DNA of 64,000 bases, taken from positions 310,001 through 374,000 of the forward strand of contig NZ_WEGK01000003.1 in NCBI RefSeq assembly GCF_009604405.1. The letters are read 5' to 3'. This DNA comes from Nocardia macrotermitis. GTDB taxonomy: Bacteria; Actinomycetota; Actinomycetes; Mycobacteriales; Mycobacteriaceae. The notes under the pieces are model-generated. The model ran no database searches. It was given only the letters and a program-made list of their open reading frames with translations, and was not told where the DNA came from. Shown piece after piece: positions 42,317 through 50,998 of the stretch (within the stretch, counting starts at the first letter, position 1; every line of letters starts with the position of its first letter). Position numbers and translations under genes: made by a program.

Positions 42317-43288
42317 TCAAGGCGTGGTGAGATCGATGAGGATCTTGCCGACCGCCTTGCCGTCGGCGACCCGGCGTAGCGCGGCGGCGGTGTCGGCGAG
42401 CGGGTAGACCGCGCTGATGTGCGGGTTCACCTGTCCGGTGGCGAACAGCTCGCGCAGTTCGTGTTCGTTGCGCGCGAACTCGTCCGGATCCAGATCCTGG
42501 AATTGGAAACCGAGCAGGTGAATTCCCTTGACCAGCACCAGGTTCAGGGGGATCTGCGGGATCGTGCCCGAGGCGAAGCCGACCGTCACGAAACGCCCGC
42601 CGCGACCGAGGGAGCGTAGTGCGGGTTCGGACAGGCGACCGCCCACCGGATCCACGACGGCATGCGCGCCTTCGGGCAGTACCTCCCGCAATGCGCCGCG
42701 CAGATCTCCCGAGGTGTGATCGATCAGGTGCTTCGCGCCGTATTCGGCTGCCGCGCCGAGCTTTTCGGCCGAGGACGCCACGGCGGTGACTTCCGCGCCC
42801 AATCGCACACCGAGCTGCACCGCGGCGAGCCCGACCCCGCCGCCCGCGCCGAGCACCACCAGCCGATCCCCGGCCCGCACCCGCGCCACCGAACGCAGGC
42901 AGTGGTACGCGGTCCGGTACGCGACGCCGAACGCCGCGGCCCGATGATCGTCCACACCGTCGGGAATGCGCGCGAGCCCGGTGGCGGCCACCGCGATCTC
43001 CTCGGCGAAGGCCCCGACGATGCCGGTCCCGGTCACCCGGTCACCCACCGCGACCGCGGTGACGTCATCGGCGATTTCGGTTACGGCTCCGGCGAATTCG
43101 CTCCCGGGCACGAACGGCGGCGGCACCTTGATCTGATATTCGCCCGCGATCACCAGTACATCGGGGAAGTTGACCGCGGCCGCGCCGACCCGCACCCGGA
43201 CCTGTCCGGGGCCGAGTGCGGGGGCGGGGCGTTCCTCGATGCGGATGATCTCCGGTGGCCCGTAGGCCGGGCAGATCACCGCGCGCAT
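42317..43288 (-). CDS. Zinc-independent quinone oxidoreductase / enoyl reductase (MDR)
   Basis: A 323-residue medium-chain dehydrogenase/reductase of the quinone oxidoreductase branch. It has the GroES-like N-terminal domain (VNFPDVLVIAGEYQ) and the nucleotide loop LGAGGGVGLAAVQLG. Cysteine and histidine zinc ligands are absent. It reduces quinones or alpha,beta-unsaturated carbonyls, including enoyl-CoA, using NADPH. It follows the crotonase by 1 bp in the leftward operon headed by the ACAD10/11-like gene. Confidence 0.85.
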   Translation of the reverse strand: MRAVICPAYGPPEIIRIEERPAPALGPGQVRVRVGAAAVNFPDVLVIAGEYQIKVPPPFVPGSEFAGAVTEIADDVTAVAVGDRVTGTGIVGAFAEEIAVAATGLARIPDGVDDHRAAAFGVAYRTAYHCLRSVARVRAGDRLVVLGAGGGVGLAAVQLGVRLGAEVTAVASSAEKLGAAAEYGAKHLIDHTSGDLRGALREVLPEGAHAVVDPVGGRLSEPALRSLGRGGRFVTVGFASGTIPQIPLNLVLVKGIHLLGFQFQDLDPDEFARNEHELRELFATGQVNPHISAVYPLADTAAALRRVADGKAVGKILIDLTTP

Positions 43289-43289
43289 A

Positions 43290-44075
43290 TCACTTACCCT
43301 GCCACTGCGGGGTGCGCTTCTCGGCGAACGCCGTTGCGCCCTCCTTGGCGTCGGCGCTGGTGAAAACCTTTCCCTGCCAGGTCTTCAGGCGGGCTTCGGC
43401 TTCGTCGGAGTCGGTAACCGCAAGGCGGGCAAGCTCTTTGGACGCAGCCAGACCCAGCGGCGCGTTGGCGGCGATCCGCTCGGCGAGGGCCACGGCGGTG
43501 GCCAGTACCTCATCGGGTTCGGCGACGGCGTTGATCAGCCCGACCTCGTATGCCCTTGCGGCACTGACGAAATCGCCGGTCAGCAGCAGTTCCAGCGCGA
43601 TCGCGAGCGGAATGCGGGTGCCGACCGTGGTGCCGCCGCCCGCGGCGAACAGACCCCGCTTCACCTCGGGGAAGCCGAATTTCGCGGCCGAGGAGGCCAC
43701 GACGACATCGCAGCCCAGCAGCAGTTCCAGCCCGCCGCCGACCGCCGTGGCATTGGCCGCGCCGACCACCGGCACACCCGCCTGCCCCTTGGCCAGCCGC
43801 CCGTACGCCTCGGTGGCCGGGTCCGCGCCGAAGCTCTCACCCTTGGCGAAGGCGCGCAGATCCATACCCGCGCAGAAGGCGCGGTCGCCGGTGCCGATGA
43901 GCACGATCGCGCGGATCCCGGGATCGGCCTCGGCGTCCAGCACGGCCTGCCCGATGCCACGAATCAGATTGCCGTTCAACGCGTTACGCGCCTCGGGCCG
44001 GTTGAGCCGGGCGATCAGCACCGCCCCGGACCGTTCGACGACGAGTTCGCTGTTCGCGTCGGTGTTCTCGCTCAT
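43290..44075 (-). CDS. Enoyl-CoA hydratase, canonical active site
   Basis: A 261-residue crotonase. Of the four in the window it is the only one that keeps both hydratase glutamates (GGGLELLLG and FPEVKRG), with FCAGMDL and AVGGG for the oxyanion hole. The ATG has GGAGGA 8 bp upstream. It lies between the kinase and quinone oxidoreductase genes and probably hydrates the enoyl-CoA made by the ACAD10/11-like route. Confidence 0.87.
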   Translation of the reverse strand: MSENTDANSELVVERSGAVLIARLNRPEARNALNGNLIRGIGQAVLDAEADPGIRAIVLIGTGDRAFCAGMDLRAFAKGESFGADPATEAYGRLAKGQAGVPVVGAANATAVGGGLELLLGCDVVVASSAAKFGFPEVKRGLFAAGGGTTVGTRIPLAIALELLLTGDFVSAARAYEVGLINAVAEPDEVLATAVALAERIAANAPLGLAASKELARLAVTDSDEAEARLKTWQGKVFTSADAKEGATAFAEKRTPQWQGK

Positions 44076-44095
44076 CGCGATTTCCTCCCTGGATG

Positions 44096-45124
44096 TCAAC
44101 GTGCGTACTGCGTGCTCTCGGCCAGCTCGGCGGCCGAACGCATGGTGTCGACCACGACCGGGCCGAACGATTCCAGTTTCACATCGCCCTTGGCGCGCTG
44201 GAAGCCGCGCTCGAGCACGATGGCCAGTTTCCACTTCGCCAGGATCAGGTAGTAGTCGATATCGTCGACCTGCCGCCCGGAGACCTCGGCGTAGTGCGTC
44301 AGGATCTGCTCGCGCGAGGGCATGTACTGCATGTTCGCGTAGCCCTTGTTCGCCACGGCCGGGTCGCTGGTGTCCTCGGGCCAGCCCTGCAACATCCAGC
44401 CCAGATCGAGCTTCGGGTCGCCGACGGTGCCCATCTCCCAGTCCACCAGCGCGGCCAGCCGGGCCGGACCGCCGTGCTGGAACATCACATTGGCGAACTG
44501 GTAGTCGCCGTGCATGAGCCCGGGAACGTAGTCCAGCGGCCGATGGGTGCGCAGCCAGTCGGTCGCCACATCCATACCGTCGAGGTTGCGTGCGCCGTCG
44601 ATGTGGTCGTAGAAGCTCAGCCACCGTGCGACCTGACGTTCGTGATAGCCGTCGGGACGGCCCAGATCGTGCAGGCCCTTGGCCTTCCAGTCCACCCGCG
44701 AGAGCAGCGCAATCCCTTCGGCGAGTTGATATCCCAGTCCGGCGCGCAGGGTGTGATCGGAGTCGAAGGGCTCGGGCCACACGCCGCGATGATCCATCGG
44801 CGACCAGCCGTCCACGAAACCCATCAGATAGAACGTTCGGCCCAGTACCGAGGCGTCCGTGCAGGCCGCGACCGCGGCGGTGTGCGGGACGTCGGTGCCC
44901 TCGAGCGCCTCGATGATCCGCCACTCGCGCAGAATGCCCGCGTCCCGTTCGGCGGGCGCCTCGGGCGGCGGAATACGGATGGCGCACACGTGCTCGCCGC
45001 GGCTGATCCGGTAGATCTCGTTCTGCGTGCCGCCGGACAGGAAGCGTGCCTCGATCGGCTCGCCCTTACCCGGCAGCCCCTGCCCGTCCATCCATTCGGC
45101 CAGACGCGCGGTATCGATACTCAT
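44096..45124 (-). CDS. APH-family kinase, ACAD10/11 N-domain-like (4-hydroxyacyl-CoA kinase candidate)
   Basis: A 342-residue aminoglycoside-phosphotransferase-fold kinase. The catalytic loop HGDYQFANVMF (His205, Asp207, Asn212) and the metal motif DWEMGTVGDP (Asp228) are intact. Stand-alone proteins of this type next to an acyl-CoA dehydrogenase correspond to the N-terminal domain of human ACAD10/11 and to LvaA of levulinate catabolism, which phosphorylate 4-hydroxyacyl-CoA. The acyl-CoA dehydrogenase upstream resembles the other ACAD10/11 domain. The ATG at 45124 is used; an ATG at 45160 is also in frame. Antibiotic resistance is unlikely. Confidence 0.82.
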   Translation of the reverse strand: MSIDTARLAEWMDGQGLPGKGEPIEARFLSGGTQNEIYRISRGEHVCAIRIPPPEAPAERDAGILREWRIIEALEGTDVPHTAAVAACTDASVLGRTFYLMGFVDGWSPMDHRGVWPEPFDSDHTLRAGLGYQLAEGIALLSRVDWKAKGLHDLGRPDGYHERQVARWLSFYDHIDGARNLDGMDVATDWLRTHRPLDYVPGLMHGDYQFANVMFQHGGPARLAALVDWEMGTVGDPKLDLGWMLQGWPEDTSDPAVANKGYANMQYMPSREQILTHYAEVSGRQVDDIDYYLILAKWKLAIVLERGFQRAKGDVKLESFGPVVVDTMRSAAELAESTQYAR

Positions 45125-45317
45125 GGTTGCCCTACGTTCGTTCGTGCGGATCTCTCGCATCGGCCTCGGCGGGCACGAGCCGGACCGTGCCGATGTGCCT
45201 GCTCAGGTCGCTCGATGTTCGCGTTTTCCGTTGTGTCTGTGCGGGTTCGAGGTTTGCATTGCCCCGATGTGCCGCGGTGTGTCTGTACGCCCACACGGCT
45301 CGTCCGACGCACGGTGC

Positions 45318-46619
45318 TCACAGATTTCCGGCTTCGTGCTCGAGGAACTCCGCGAATTTCTCCCGTGCCGCTTGCTGTTTCGCCGGAATCCACTGGGTCG
45401 GCCACATGCCGTCGGTCGGCTGGTAGTCGCGCAGCACCTGTTTGGCGACGGTGCCCTTGTGCACCTCGGTGGGGCCGTCGGCCAGGCCCATCACGCCCGC
45501 GCCGTGGATCATCCGGAAGAACGGCATCTCGTTGGTGGTACCCAGCGCGCCGTGGATCTGCATTGCGCGCCAAGCGATGTCGTGCAGCACCGTGGGCATG
45601 ATGATCTTCGCCGTGGCGATGTCCTTGCGGACCTTCTTGTAGTCGTTGTACTTGTCGATCTTCCACGCGGTGTTCAGCACGAACAGCCGGAACTGGGCCA
45701 ACTGCGCGTAGGAGTCGGCGATGTAGCCCTGCACGAATTGCTTGTCCGCCAAACGACTTCCGGCGGTTTCGCGACTCAGGGCGCGCTCGCACATCATGTC
45801 GATCGCCTGCTGTGCCAGGCCGATCGTGCGCATGGCGTGGTGGATGCGGCCGCCGCCGAGGCGGGTCTGCGCGATGACGAAGGCCTGGCCCTCGCCGCCG
45901 AGCAGCGCCTCGTTCGGCACCCGGACGTTCTCGTAGTGGATGAGCGCGTGTGAACCACCGTTGATCGGCTCGCCGTACAGCCCGACGTTGCGTTCGATGT
46001 TGATGCCGGGGGTGTCGGTCGGCACCAGGAACATCGACATGCCCTTGTACGGGCTGACATCGGTGTTCGTCACCGCCATCACGATCAGGAACGCGGCGGT
46101 CTTCGCGTTGGAGGAGAAGAACTTCCAGCCGTTGATGATCCAGTCGTCGCCGTCGCGCACCGCACGGGTCTCGAAGCGGGTCGGGTCGGCCCCGGCCTGC
46201 GGTTCGGTCATCGAATAGCTGGAGAACAGTTCGCCCTCCAGCAGCGGTCGCAGATAGCGCTGCTTCTGTTCCGAGGTGCCGTAGTGCGCGATGATCTCGG
46301 CATTGCCGGTGTCGGGGGCCTGGCAGCCGAACACGATCGGGGCCCACGACGAGCGACCCAGAATCTCGTTGAGCAGCGCCAGTTTCAGCTGTCCGTACCC
46401 CTGCCCGCCCAGGTCCGGGCCCAGATGTGTGGCCCACAGTCCCTGTTCGCGCACCTGTTTCTTGAGCGGCTCGATCGCCGCTCGGCGCGCACCTTCCAGC
46501 GGCACGAACTGCTCGTGCTCCCAGACCAGGTCGAGCGGCTCGACCTCCTCGCGGACGAACTCATCGGCCCAGTCGAGCTTGCGCTGGTACTCGGGGTCCG
46601 TCTCGAAATCCCATGCCAT
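45318..46619 (-). CDS. ACAD10/11-like acyl-CoA dehydrogenase
   Basis: A 433-residue acyl-CoA dehydrogenase. GRIHHAMRTIGLAQQAI and LADGPTEVHKGTVAKQVLRD resemble the matching segments of human ACAD11 rather than of ordinary FadE proteins. It carries EPQAGADPTRFETRAVR in the FAD/substrate region. In this family the enzyme acts on a 4-phosphorylated acyl-CoA to eliminate phosphate and yield an enoyl-CoA. The APH kinase is 193 bp downstream on the same strand. Its start lies 19 bp from operator copy 46639-46655. Confidence 0.85.
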   Translation of the reverse strand: MAWDFETDPEYQRKLDWADEFVREEVEPLDLVWEHEQFVPLEGARRAAIEPLKKQVREQGLWATHLGPDLGGQGYGQLKLALLNEILGRSSWAPIVFGCQAPDTGNAEIIAHYGTSEQKQRYLRPLLEGELFSSYSMTEPQAGADPTRFETRAVRDGDDWIINGWKFFSSNAKTAAFLIVMAVTNTDVSPYKGMSMFLVPTDTPGINIERNVGLYGEPINGGSHALIHYENVRVPNEALLGGEGQAFVIAQTRLGGGRIHHAMRTIGLAQQAIDMMCERALSRETAGSRLADKQFVQGYIADSYAQLAQFRLFVLNTAWKIDKYNDYKKVRKDIATAKIIMPTVLHDIAWRAMQIHGALGTTNEMPFFRMIHGAGVMGLADGPTEVHKGTVAKQVLRDYQPTDGMWPTQWIPAKQQAAREKFAEFLEHEAGNL

Positions 46620-46638
46620 TGCGCCTCCTCTCTCCAGG

Positions 46639-46655
46639 TGAGAATATCCTTCTCA
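46639..46655. promoter_or_regulatory. Operator palindrome TGAGAAT-ATC-CTTCTCA
   Basis: One mismatch in the right half of the 15-bp core (46640-46654). It lies between the divergent ACAD10/11-like gene (-) and VOC gene (+), and its last base is the A of the VOC start codon. Confidence 0.72.
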
Positions 46656-47143
46656 TGAGTCAGAATGCAATTCTTGATCCCGGTGATCAGTTCCACATCG
46701 GCATCGTGGCGGCGGATTTCGAGGCCACCGTGGCGCGGTTGACCGAGGTGCTCGGGTACGAGTGGGGGCCGGAGATCGGCGGGCCCGTCGCGGTCGGCCT
46801 GCCCGATGGGCGGACCACCGAGTTGGAGATCCGGTGTGCGTACTCGCGCACGACACCGCGCCTGGAAGTCGTGCGCAGCGTCGCGGACAGCCTGTGGCAG
46901 CCCGCAGGGGAAGGCGGGTTGCATCACATCGGCTACTGGTCCGATGACGTCGCCGCCGACACCGCCCAACTCGCCGAGCGCGGATACGCCGTCGAGGCCA
47001 CCCGTGCGGGCGTCGGCGGCGGGCTGTTCTTCGCCTTCCTGCGCAGTGCGGAGGGCTTCCGGGTGGAGTTGGTCGATCGCGTGGCCGAACCGAGTCTCGC
47101 GCGCTGCTGGGCCGCGCCCGAGGTGTCGGGTGGTGCGGCATGA
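46655..47143 (+). CDS. VOC-superfamily (glyoxalase/dioxygenase-like) protein
   Basis: A 162-residue vicinal-oxygen-chelate protein with FHIGIVAADFEATVARL at the start (metal His) and GGLHHIGYW and FRVELVDR later. Family members include methylmalonyl-CoA epimerases, glyoxalases and extradiol dioxygenases. The ATG at 46655 follows the operator directly with no room for a Shine-Dalgarno box, so the transcript may be leaderless. An ATGA overlap couples it to the SDR gene. An epimerase-like role would fit the B12 mutase elsewhere in the regulon, but this is speculative. Confidence 0.78.
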   Translation: MSQNAILDPGDQFHIGIVAADFEATVARLTEVLGYEWGPEIGGPVAVGLPDGRTTELEIRCAYSRTTPRLEVVRSVADSLWQPAGEGGLHHIGYWSDDVAADTAQLAERGYAVEATRAGVGGGLFFAFLRSAEGFRVELVDRVAEPSLARCWAAPEVSGGAA

Positions 47144-47979
47144 GCACCGTGGGGATCGTGACCGGCGGCGGTCGCGGCATGGGGTACGCCTGCGCGCAGC
47201 GGGTGGTGGGGTTGGTCGACACGCTGCTGGTGGTCGATCGCGATCCCGACTCGGCGCAGACCGCATGCACGACGCTGGCGGCCGAAAATCCCGGTGTCGC
47301 AGTGGAATCGGTGGAACTGGACATCACTGATGCCGCCGGGCTCGCACGCCTGGCCGAACGGGTCGGCGAACTCGGTGAACTCCGCGCGGTCGCCCACGCG
47401 GCCGGTATTTCGCCGAGCATGGCGGACTGGCGACGCATCTTCGTAGTCGATCTGATCGGCACCGCGCTGCTCGCGCAGGCGCTGCGTCCGCTGGCCGTAC
47501 CCGGCACGGCCACAGTGTGTTTCGCCTCGATGGCCCCGCTGCTGGACCCCACCCCGCCGGACCCCGCGGCCCTGGCGATCCTGGACGACCCGCTCGCCCC
47601 GGACTTCCTGGACCGCCTGCGCGAGACGCTCGGCCCGGTGCTGGAAAAGCCCGGCGTCGCGTACGGCTGGGCCAAACGCGGCGTGCACCTGTTCGTGCAG
47701 CAGGAGGCGGTTCGCCTGGGTCCGTCCGGTGCGCGCATCTGCTCGGTCTCCCCGGGGATGATCGATACTCCGCAGGGACGCCAGGAAGCGGCCGAACAGC
47801 CGAGCATCGCGGCGCTCGTCGAGCGAACACCGTTGGGGCGTATGGGACTCGCGGAGGAAGTCGCCGATGTGGTGGCATTCGCCCTGTCGGATCGGGCGAG
47901 CTTCCTGAACGGGACGGATCTGCTCGTGGACGGCGGCGTGATGGCCGCGGTTCGGGTGGCCGGACACGCTGCCCGATGA
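47140..47979 (+). CDS. Short-chain dehydrogenase (3-alpha-hydroxysteroid dehydrogenase-like)
   Basis: A 279-residue SDR with VTGGGRGMGYACA, an active-site YGWAKRGV (Tyr and Lys present), a long insert before it (LLDPTPPDPAALAILDD), and a C-terminal LLVDGGV. The insert and short core resemble the 3-alpha-hydroxysteroid dehydrogenase/carbonyl reductase branch. It is translated together with the VOC gene. The likely role is oxidation of a ring hydroxyl group with NAD(P). Confidence 0.82.
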   Translation: MSTVGIVTGGGRGMGYACAQRVVGLVDTLLVVDRDPDSAQTACTTLAAENPGVAVESVELDITDAAGLARLAERVGELGELRAVAHAAGISPSMADWRRIFVVDLIGTALLAQALRPLAVPGTATVCFASMAPLLDPTPPDPAALAILDDPLAPDFLDRLRETLGPVLEKPGVAYGWAKRGVHLFVQQEAVRLGPSGARICSVSPGMIDTPQGRQEAAEQPSIAALVERTPLGRMGLAEEVADVVAFALSDRASFLNGTDLLVDGGVMAAVRVAGHAAR

Positions 47980-48015
47980 ATCGGACCGGGCCGCAACGGA
48001 TTTAGGCATACGGCT

Positions 48016-48044
48016 TCGCCCCCGGCGATATGAGCCGGGGGCGA
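48016..48044. terminator. Hairpin terminator between convergent SDR and amidohydrolase genes
   Basis: A perfect 11-bp stem (TCGCCCCCGGC / GCCGGGGGCGA) with a 7-nt loop and no T-tract. Confidence 0.65.
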
Positions 48045-48069
48045 TGAACCACTGTGACCGCCGCGCGGA

Positions 48070-49245
48070 TCAGACGTTCAGCAGCCGGGCGAGGTTGCCG
48101 CCCATGATCTTCGACTGGTCGTCCAGCGACAGTTCCTTGATCTCGTCGACGTAGCGCGCCGGTTCGGCCAGGCCCTCCGGATGCGGGTAGTCCGAGCCGA
48201 ACAGCACGTGGTCCGCGCCGATGAGCCCGGACAACTCGACCAGATCCTCTTCCCAGAACGGGCTGACGTAGATGTTCTTGATCATCTCGACCGGATCGCT
48301 GGGGAAGCCCTCCGGGGCCTTCTTGTAGATCGAGGCGAGGTCCTCGAGCAGGCCGGGCAGCCAGGCCGCGCCGTTCTCGATGACGGCGATCTTCAGCTCC
48401 GGGAACCGGTACAGCGCGCCGTGGCACACCCAGGACGCCATCGCGTCGCGGATCGGCTGCCAGGCGTTGACCATCTTGAAGGTGTTGGTGACGAACGGCA
48501 GCATTTCCCGTTGCGTCCCATCCCATTCCGAGGCGTAGCGGGCGTAGCCGCTGTCCGAGGAGTGCATGGTGACGAGTACGTCGAGTTCGACCACGCGCTT
48601 CCAGAACGGGTCGAACTCCGGCACCGCGAACGAGCGCGGGCCGCGGAAGCCGGGCACCGGCGCGGGCCGCACCAGGATCGCCTTCGCGCCGCGCTCGACG
48701 ACCCACTCGAGTTCCTCGATCGCCTTCTCCACGATCGGCAGGCTGATCACCGGCACGGTGAAGATGCGGTCCTTGTGGTTGAACGACCACGTCTCGTACA
48801 GCCACTGGTTGAGCGAGTGGATGACCGCGTGGATCAGTTCGGGATCGGACTTCATCCGCTCCTCGACCAGGCTGGCCAGCGTCGGGAACATCAGCGCGCG
48901 GTCGATCTGCAGGTCGTCCATGACCTCGAGCCGCGCGACCGGATCGCGGAAGGCGTCGGTGGAGCGGATCGGCTTGCCGAAGATCTCCCGCATGCTCTTG
49001 CCCTCGGGATTGCCGTTCTTGAAGTAGTCCTCCATGGCCCCGGGCGCGGCGACCACGTCGAAGGTCGGGTTGGGGATGTACTCGCTGATCTGGCCGAGGA
49101 TCGCGATCTTGGTGCGGCCGTCGACCTCGACGTATTTGACCGCGTCCCGGTACTGCTTCGGGAGGAACTTGGTCAGCGCCTCCTTGGTCTCGTAGAGGTG
49201 GTTGTCCGCGTCGAACAACTGGTAGGGCAGATCCCGCTTGGGCAT
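48070..49245 (-). CDS. Amidohydrolase-2 family metal-dependent hydrolase
   Basis: A 391-residue member of the amidohydrolase_2 (ACMSD-like) family. FDADNHLYE near the N-terminus (an altered HxH region), MHSSDSG in the middle and GSDYPHPEG near the C-terminus are characteristic. Such enzymes decarboxylate or hydrolyse ring-cleavage products and C-C bonds. The ATG at 49245 has AAGGAG 5 bp upstream; an in-frame GTG at 49260 is less likely. Operator copy 49268-49282 lies 22 bp before it, so it is part of the same predicted regulon. Confidence 0.82.
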   Translation of the reverse strand: MPKRDLPYQLFDADNHLYETKEALTKFLPKQYRDAVKYVEVDGRTKIAILGQISEYIPNPTFDVVAAPGAMEDYFKNGNPEGKSMREIFGKPIRSTDAFRDPVARLEVMDDLQIDRALMFPTLASLVEERMKSDPELIHAVIHSLNQWLYETWSFNHKDRIFTVPVISLPIVEKAIEELEWVVERGAKAILVRPAPVPGFRGPRSFAVPEFDPFWKRVVELDVLVTMHSSDSGYARYASEWDGTQREMLPFVTNTFKMVNAWQPIRDAMASWVCHGALYRFPELKIAVIENGAAWLPGLLEDLASIYKKAPEGFPSDPVEMIKNIYVSPFWEEDLVELSGLIGADHVLFGSDYPHPEGLAEPARYVDEIKELSLDDQSKIMGGNLARLLNV

Positions 49246-49267
49246 GTAAGGCTCCTTCACGTTTTAG

Positions 49268-49282
49268 GAGAATTTTATTCTC
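49268..49282. promoter_or_regulatory. Operator palindrome GAGAAT-TTT-ATTCTC
   Basis: A perfect 15-bp core, 22 bp upstream of the amidohydrolase start. The gene beyond it (cysQ) ends at 49341 on the same strand, so the site belongs to the amidohydrolase promoter. Confidence 0.76.
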
Positions 49283-49340
49283 ACGAACGTGCAGTCGCAA
49301 TGCCTATAAGGATTGCAAGGAAAGTCGGCCGACTCGGCGG

Positions 49341-50069
49341 TCAGGAGTTCGTGCGCAGGACCTCGAGGGCGGCATCGGCCAGTTCCGGGCGGCAGATGAG
49401 CAGGTCGGGGAGGTACGGGTCGGGGCGGTTGTAGCGCAGGGGGGAGCCGTCGAGGCGGGAGACGTGCAGGCCTGCGGCGGCGGCCACGGCTACCGGTGCG
49501 CAGGAGTCCCATTCGTACTGGCCGCCGGAGTGGGCGTAGATGTCGGCCTCGCCGCGCACCACGGCCATGGCCTTCGCGCCGGCCGAACCCATCGGCAGGG
49601 TGGTCGCGTCGAGATGTTTCACCAGCAGGTCGACGCAGGCGGGTGGGCGGCTGCGGGAGACGACCAGGCGGATCGGGCCGTCGGCGGGCGGGGGCAGGGC
49701 CGGGGGTTCGCCGGTGTGCAGGACGAGGTCGGCGGCGGGCAGGGCCACCGCGCCGATGACCGCGACGCCGTCGACGGCCAGCGCGACGTGCACGGCCCAG
49801 TCGGTGCGCGGCGGCTGGCCGTACTCGCGGGTGCCGTCGAGCGGGTCGATGATCCAGACGCGTTCGCGCTCGAGCCGGATCGGGTTGTCGGTGCTCTCCT
49901 CGGACAGGACCGCGTCCTCGGGGCGCAGTTCGGCCAGCCGTCGCAGCAGCAACTCGTTCGACTTGCGGTCCCCGGCCGCCCCGCCCTCGTGCCGGATCCC
50001 GAGCAGCAACTCGCCGGCCTCGACCGCCAACCGCGCGGCCACACTGTGATCATCCATGTAGATCATCAT
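49341..50069 (-). CDS. cysQ: CysQ, 3'-phosphoadenosine-5'-phosphate phosphatase
   Basis: A 242-residue inositol-monophosphatase-fold enzyme close to mycobacterial CysQ. It has LSEES, the metal motif DPLDGTREY, the SAGAKAMAV helix and WDSCAP, and ends RLDGSPLRYNRPDPYLPDLL. It removes the 3'-phosphate from PAP or PAPS, linked to sulfate assimilation, using Mg2+ and sensitive to Li+ in the family. The start at 50069 has two ATGs in a row after AAGG. It is a housekeeping gene between catabolic units. Confidence 0.88.
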   Translation of the reverse strand: MMIYMDDHSVAARLAVEAGELLLGIRHEGGAAGDRKSNELLLRRLAELRPEDAVLSEESTDNPIRLERERVWIIDPLDGTREYGQPPRTDWAVHVALAVDGVAVIGAVALPAADLVLHTGEPPALPPPADGPIRLVVSRSRPPACVDLLVKHLDATTLPMGSAGAKAMAVVRGEADIYAHSGGQYEWDSCAPVAVAAAAGLHVSRLDGSPLRYNRPDPYLPDLLICRPELADAALEVLRTNS

Positions 50070-50223
50070 TACCTTGGCTCGCCCGAGTACGCCAGAGCCA
50101 GGTGGCGGCCTGGACGGCGGCAGGACCGGGATGCGGTGCGCTTATACCGGAAAAGGGAACGGACCGAGCGGATGGTTTCGGCGAAGTTGTGCATATGCGG
50201 GTGAAAACAGCGAAGATTACGGC

Positions 50224-50880
50224 GTGCGAACTAAATTCGCCGCAGAGCTCGCGGCGCTCAGCGAGGAGCTCGGGAGGCTCGCGGAGTTGGCATCCCATGC
50301 ATCCGAACGAGCCGCGGTCGGGTTGGCGCGAGCCGATCTGACCGCCGCGTACGAGGCCCTGGCGGCCGATGAGGAACTTCAGACCGGATTCACGGCCTGC
50401 GAGAATCGGGCCGTCATTCTGCTCGCACTGGAGGCGCCGGTCGCTCGCGACCTACGCCAGGTGGTCAGTGCCATCCGGATCACCGACGATCTGTCCAGGA
50501 TCGGCTCGCTGATCAGTGCGATCGCCGAAACCGCGGTGCGGTATTTCCCGGAGACGATCGCGCCCGACGAAGTGGCCGAACAACTTTCGGATATCGGCAC
50601 CGCGACCGCCGCACTGATCGCGGCGACCAACGCGGCCATCGCGGCGCCCCCGGGCAAGGGTGATGTGCTGGCCCCGCCCGGTCCGGCGCTGGCCGACCTG
50701 CGGGCCGAGGTGCAGGCCCGGATCGCGGCCCCGGATTGGGCGCACGGACATGTCGTGGCAACGGATCTGGGGCTGCTGATGCACCATTACGAGCGGTGTG
50801 CCGAGCACTGTGCGCGGATCGGTGGGTTGATCAACTTCTTCCACACCGGGACGCCGATGTCGTTGGAGTCTGCGGAGTAG
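50224..50880 (+). CDS. PhoU-like phosphate-signalling protein
   Basis: A 218-residue all-helical protein with two PhoU repeats (RTKFAAELAALSEELGRL; VARDLRQVVSAIRITDDLSRIG; the second repeat ends with HHYERCAEHCARIGGLINF). PhoU proteins link the Pst transporter to the PhoR sensor and bind metals through E/D-rich motifs. The GTG at 50224 gives the standard N-terminus. It is divergent from cysQ with 154 bp between them and has its own terminator. Confidence 0.82.
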   Translation: MRTKFAAELAALSEELGRLAELASHASERAAVGLARADLTAAYEALAADEELQTGFTACENRAVILLALEAPVARDLRQVVSAIRITDDLSRIGSLISAIAETAVRYFPETIAPDEVAEQLSDIGTATAALIAATNAAIAAPPGKGDVLAPPGPALADLRAEVQARIAAPDWAHGHVVATDLGLLMHHYERCAEHCARIGGLINFFHTGTPMSLESAE

Positions 50881-50927
50881 CGCAGCACGTGGCGTAGACC
50901 CGCACCCCTACTGTTCCCCTTTCGCCG

Positions 50928-50956
50928 GGCCCCGATGACGTCCGGTCATCGGGGCC
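50928..50956. terminator. Hairpin terminator after the PhoU-like gene
   Basis: A perfect 12-bp stem (GGCCCCGATGAC / GTCATCGGGGCC) with a 5-nt loop, between the convergent PhoU-like and thioesterase genes. Confidence 0.68.
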
Positions 50957-50998
50957 GATTAGTGTGCGGCGCAGTGCTTTACGTCGTTCCGCGGGGGT

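Noticed and set aside
44096..45124. Aminoglycoside resistance gene
   Set aside because: The APH fold is present, but the neighbours (acyl-CoA dehydrogenase, hydratase) and the resemblance to the ACAD10/11 N-domain point to a hydroxyacyl-CoA kinase.
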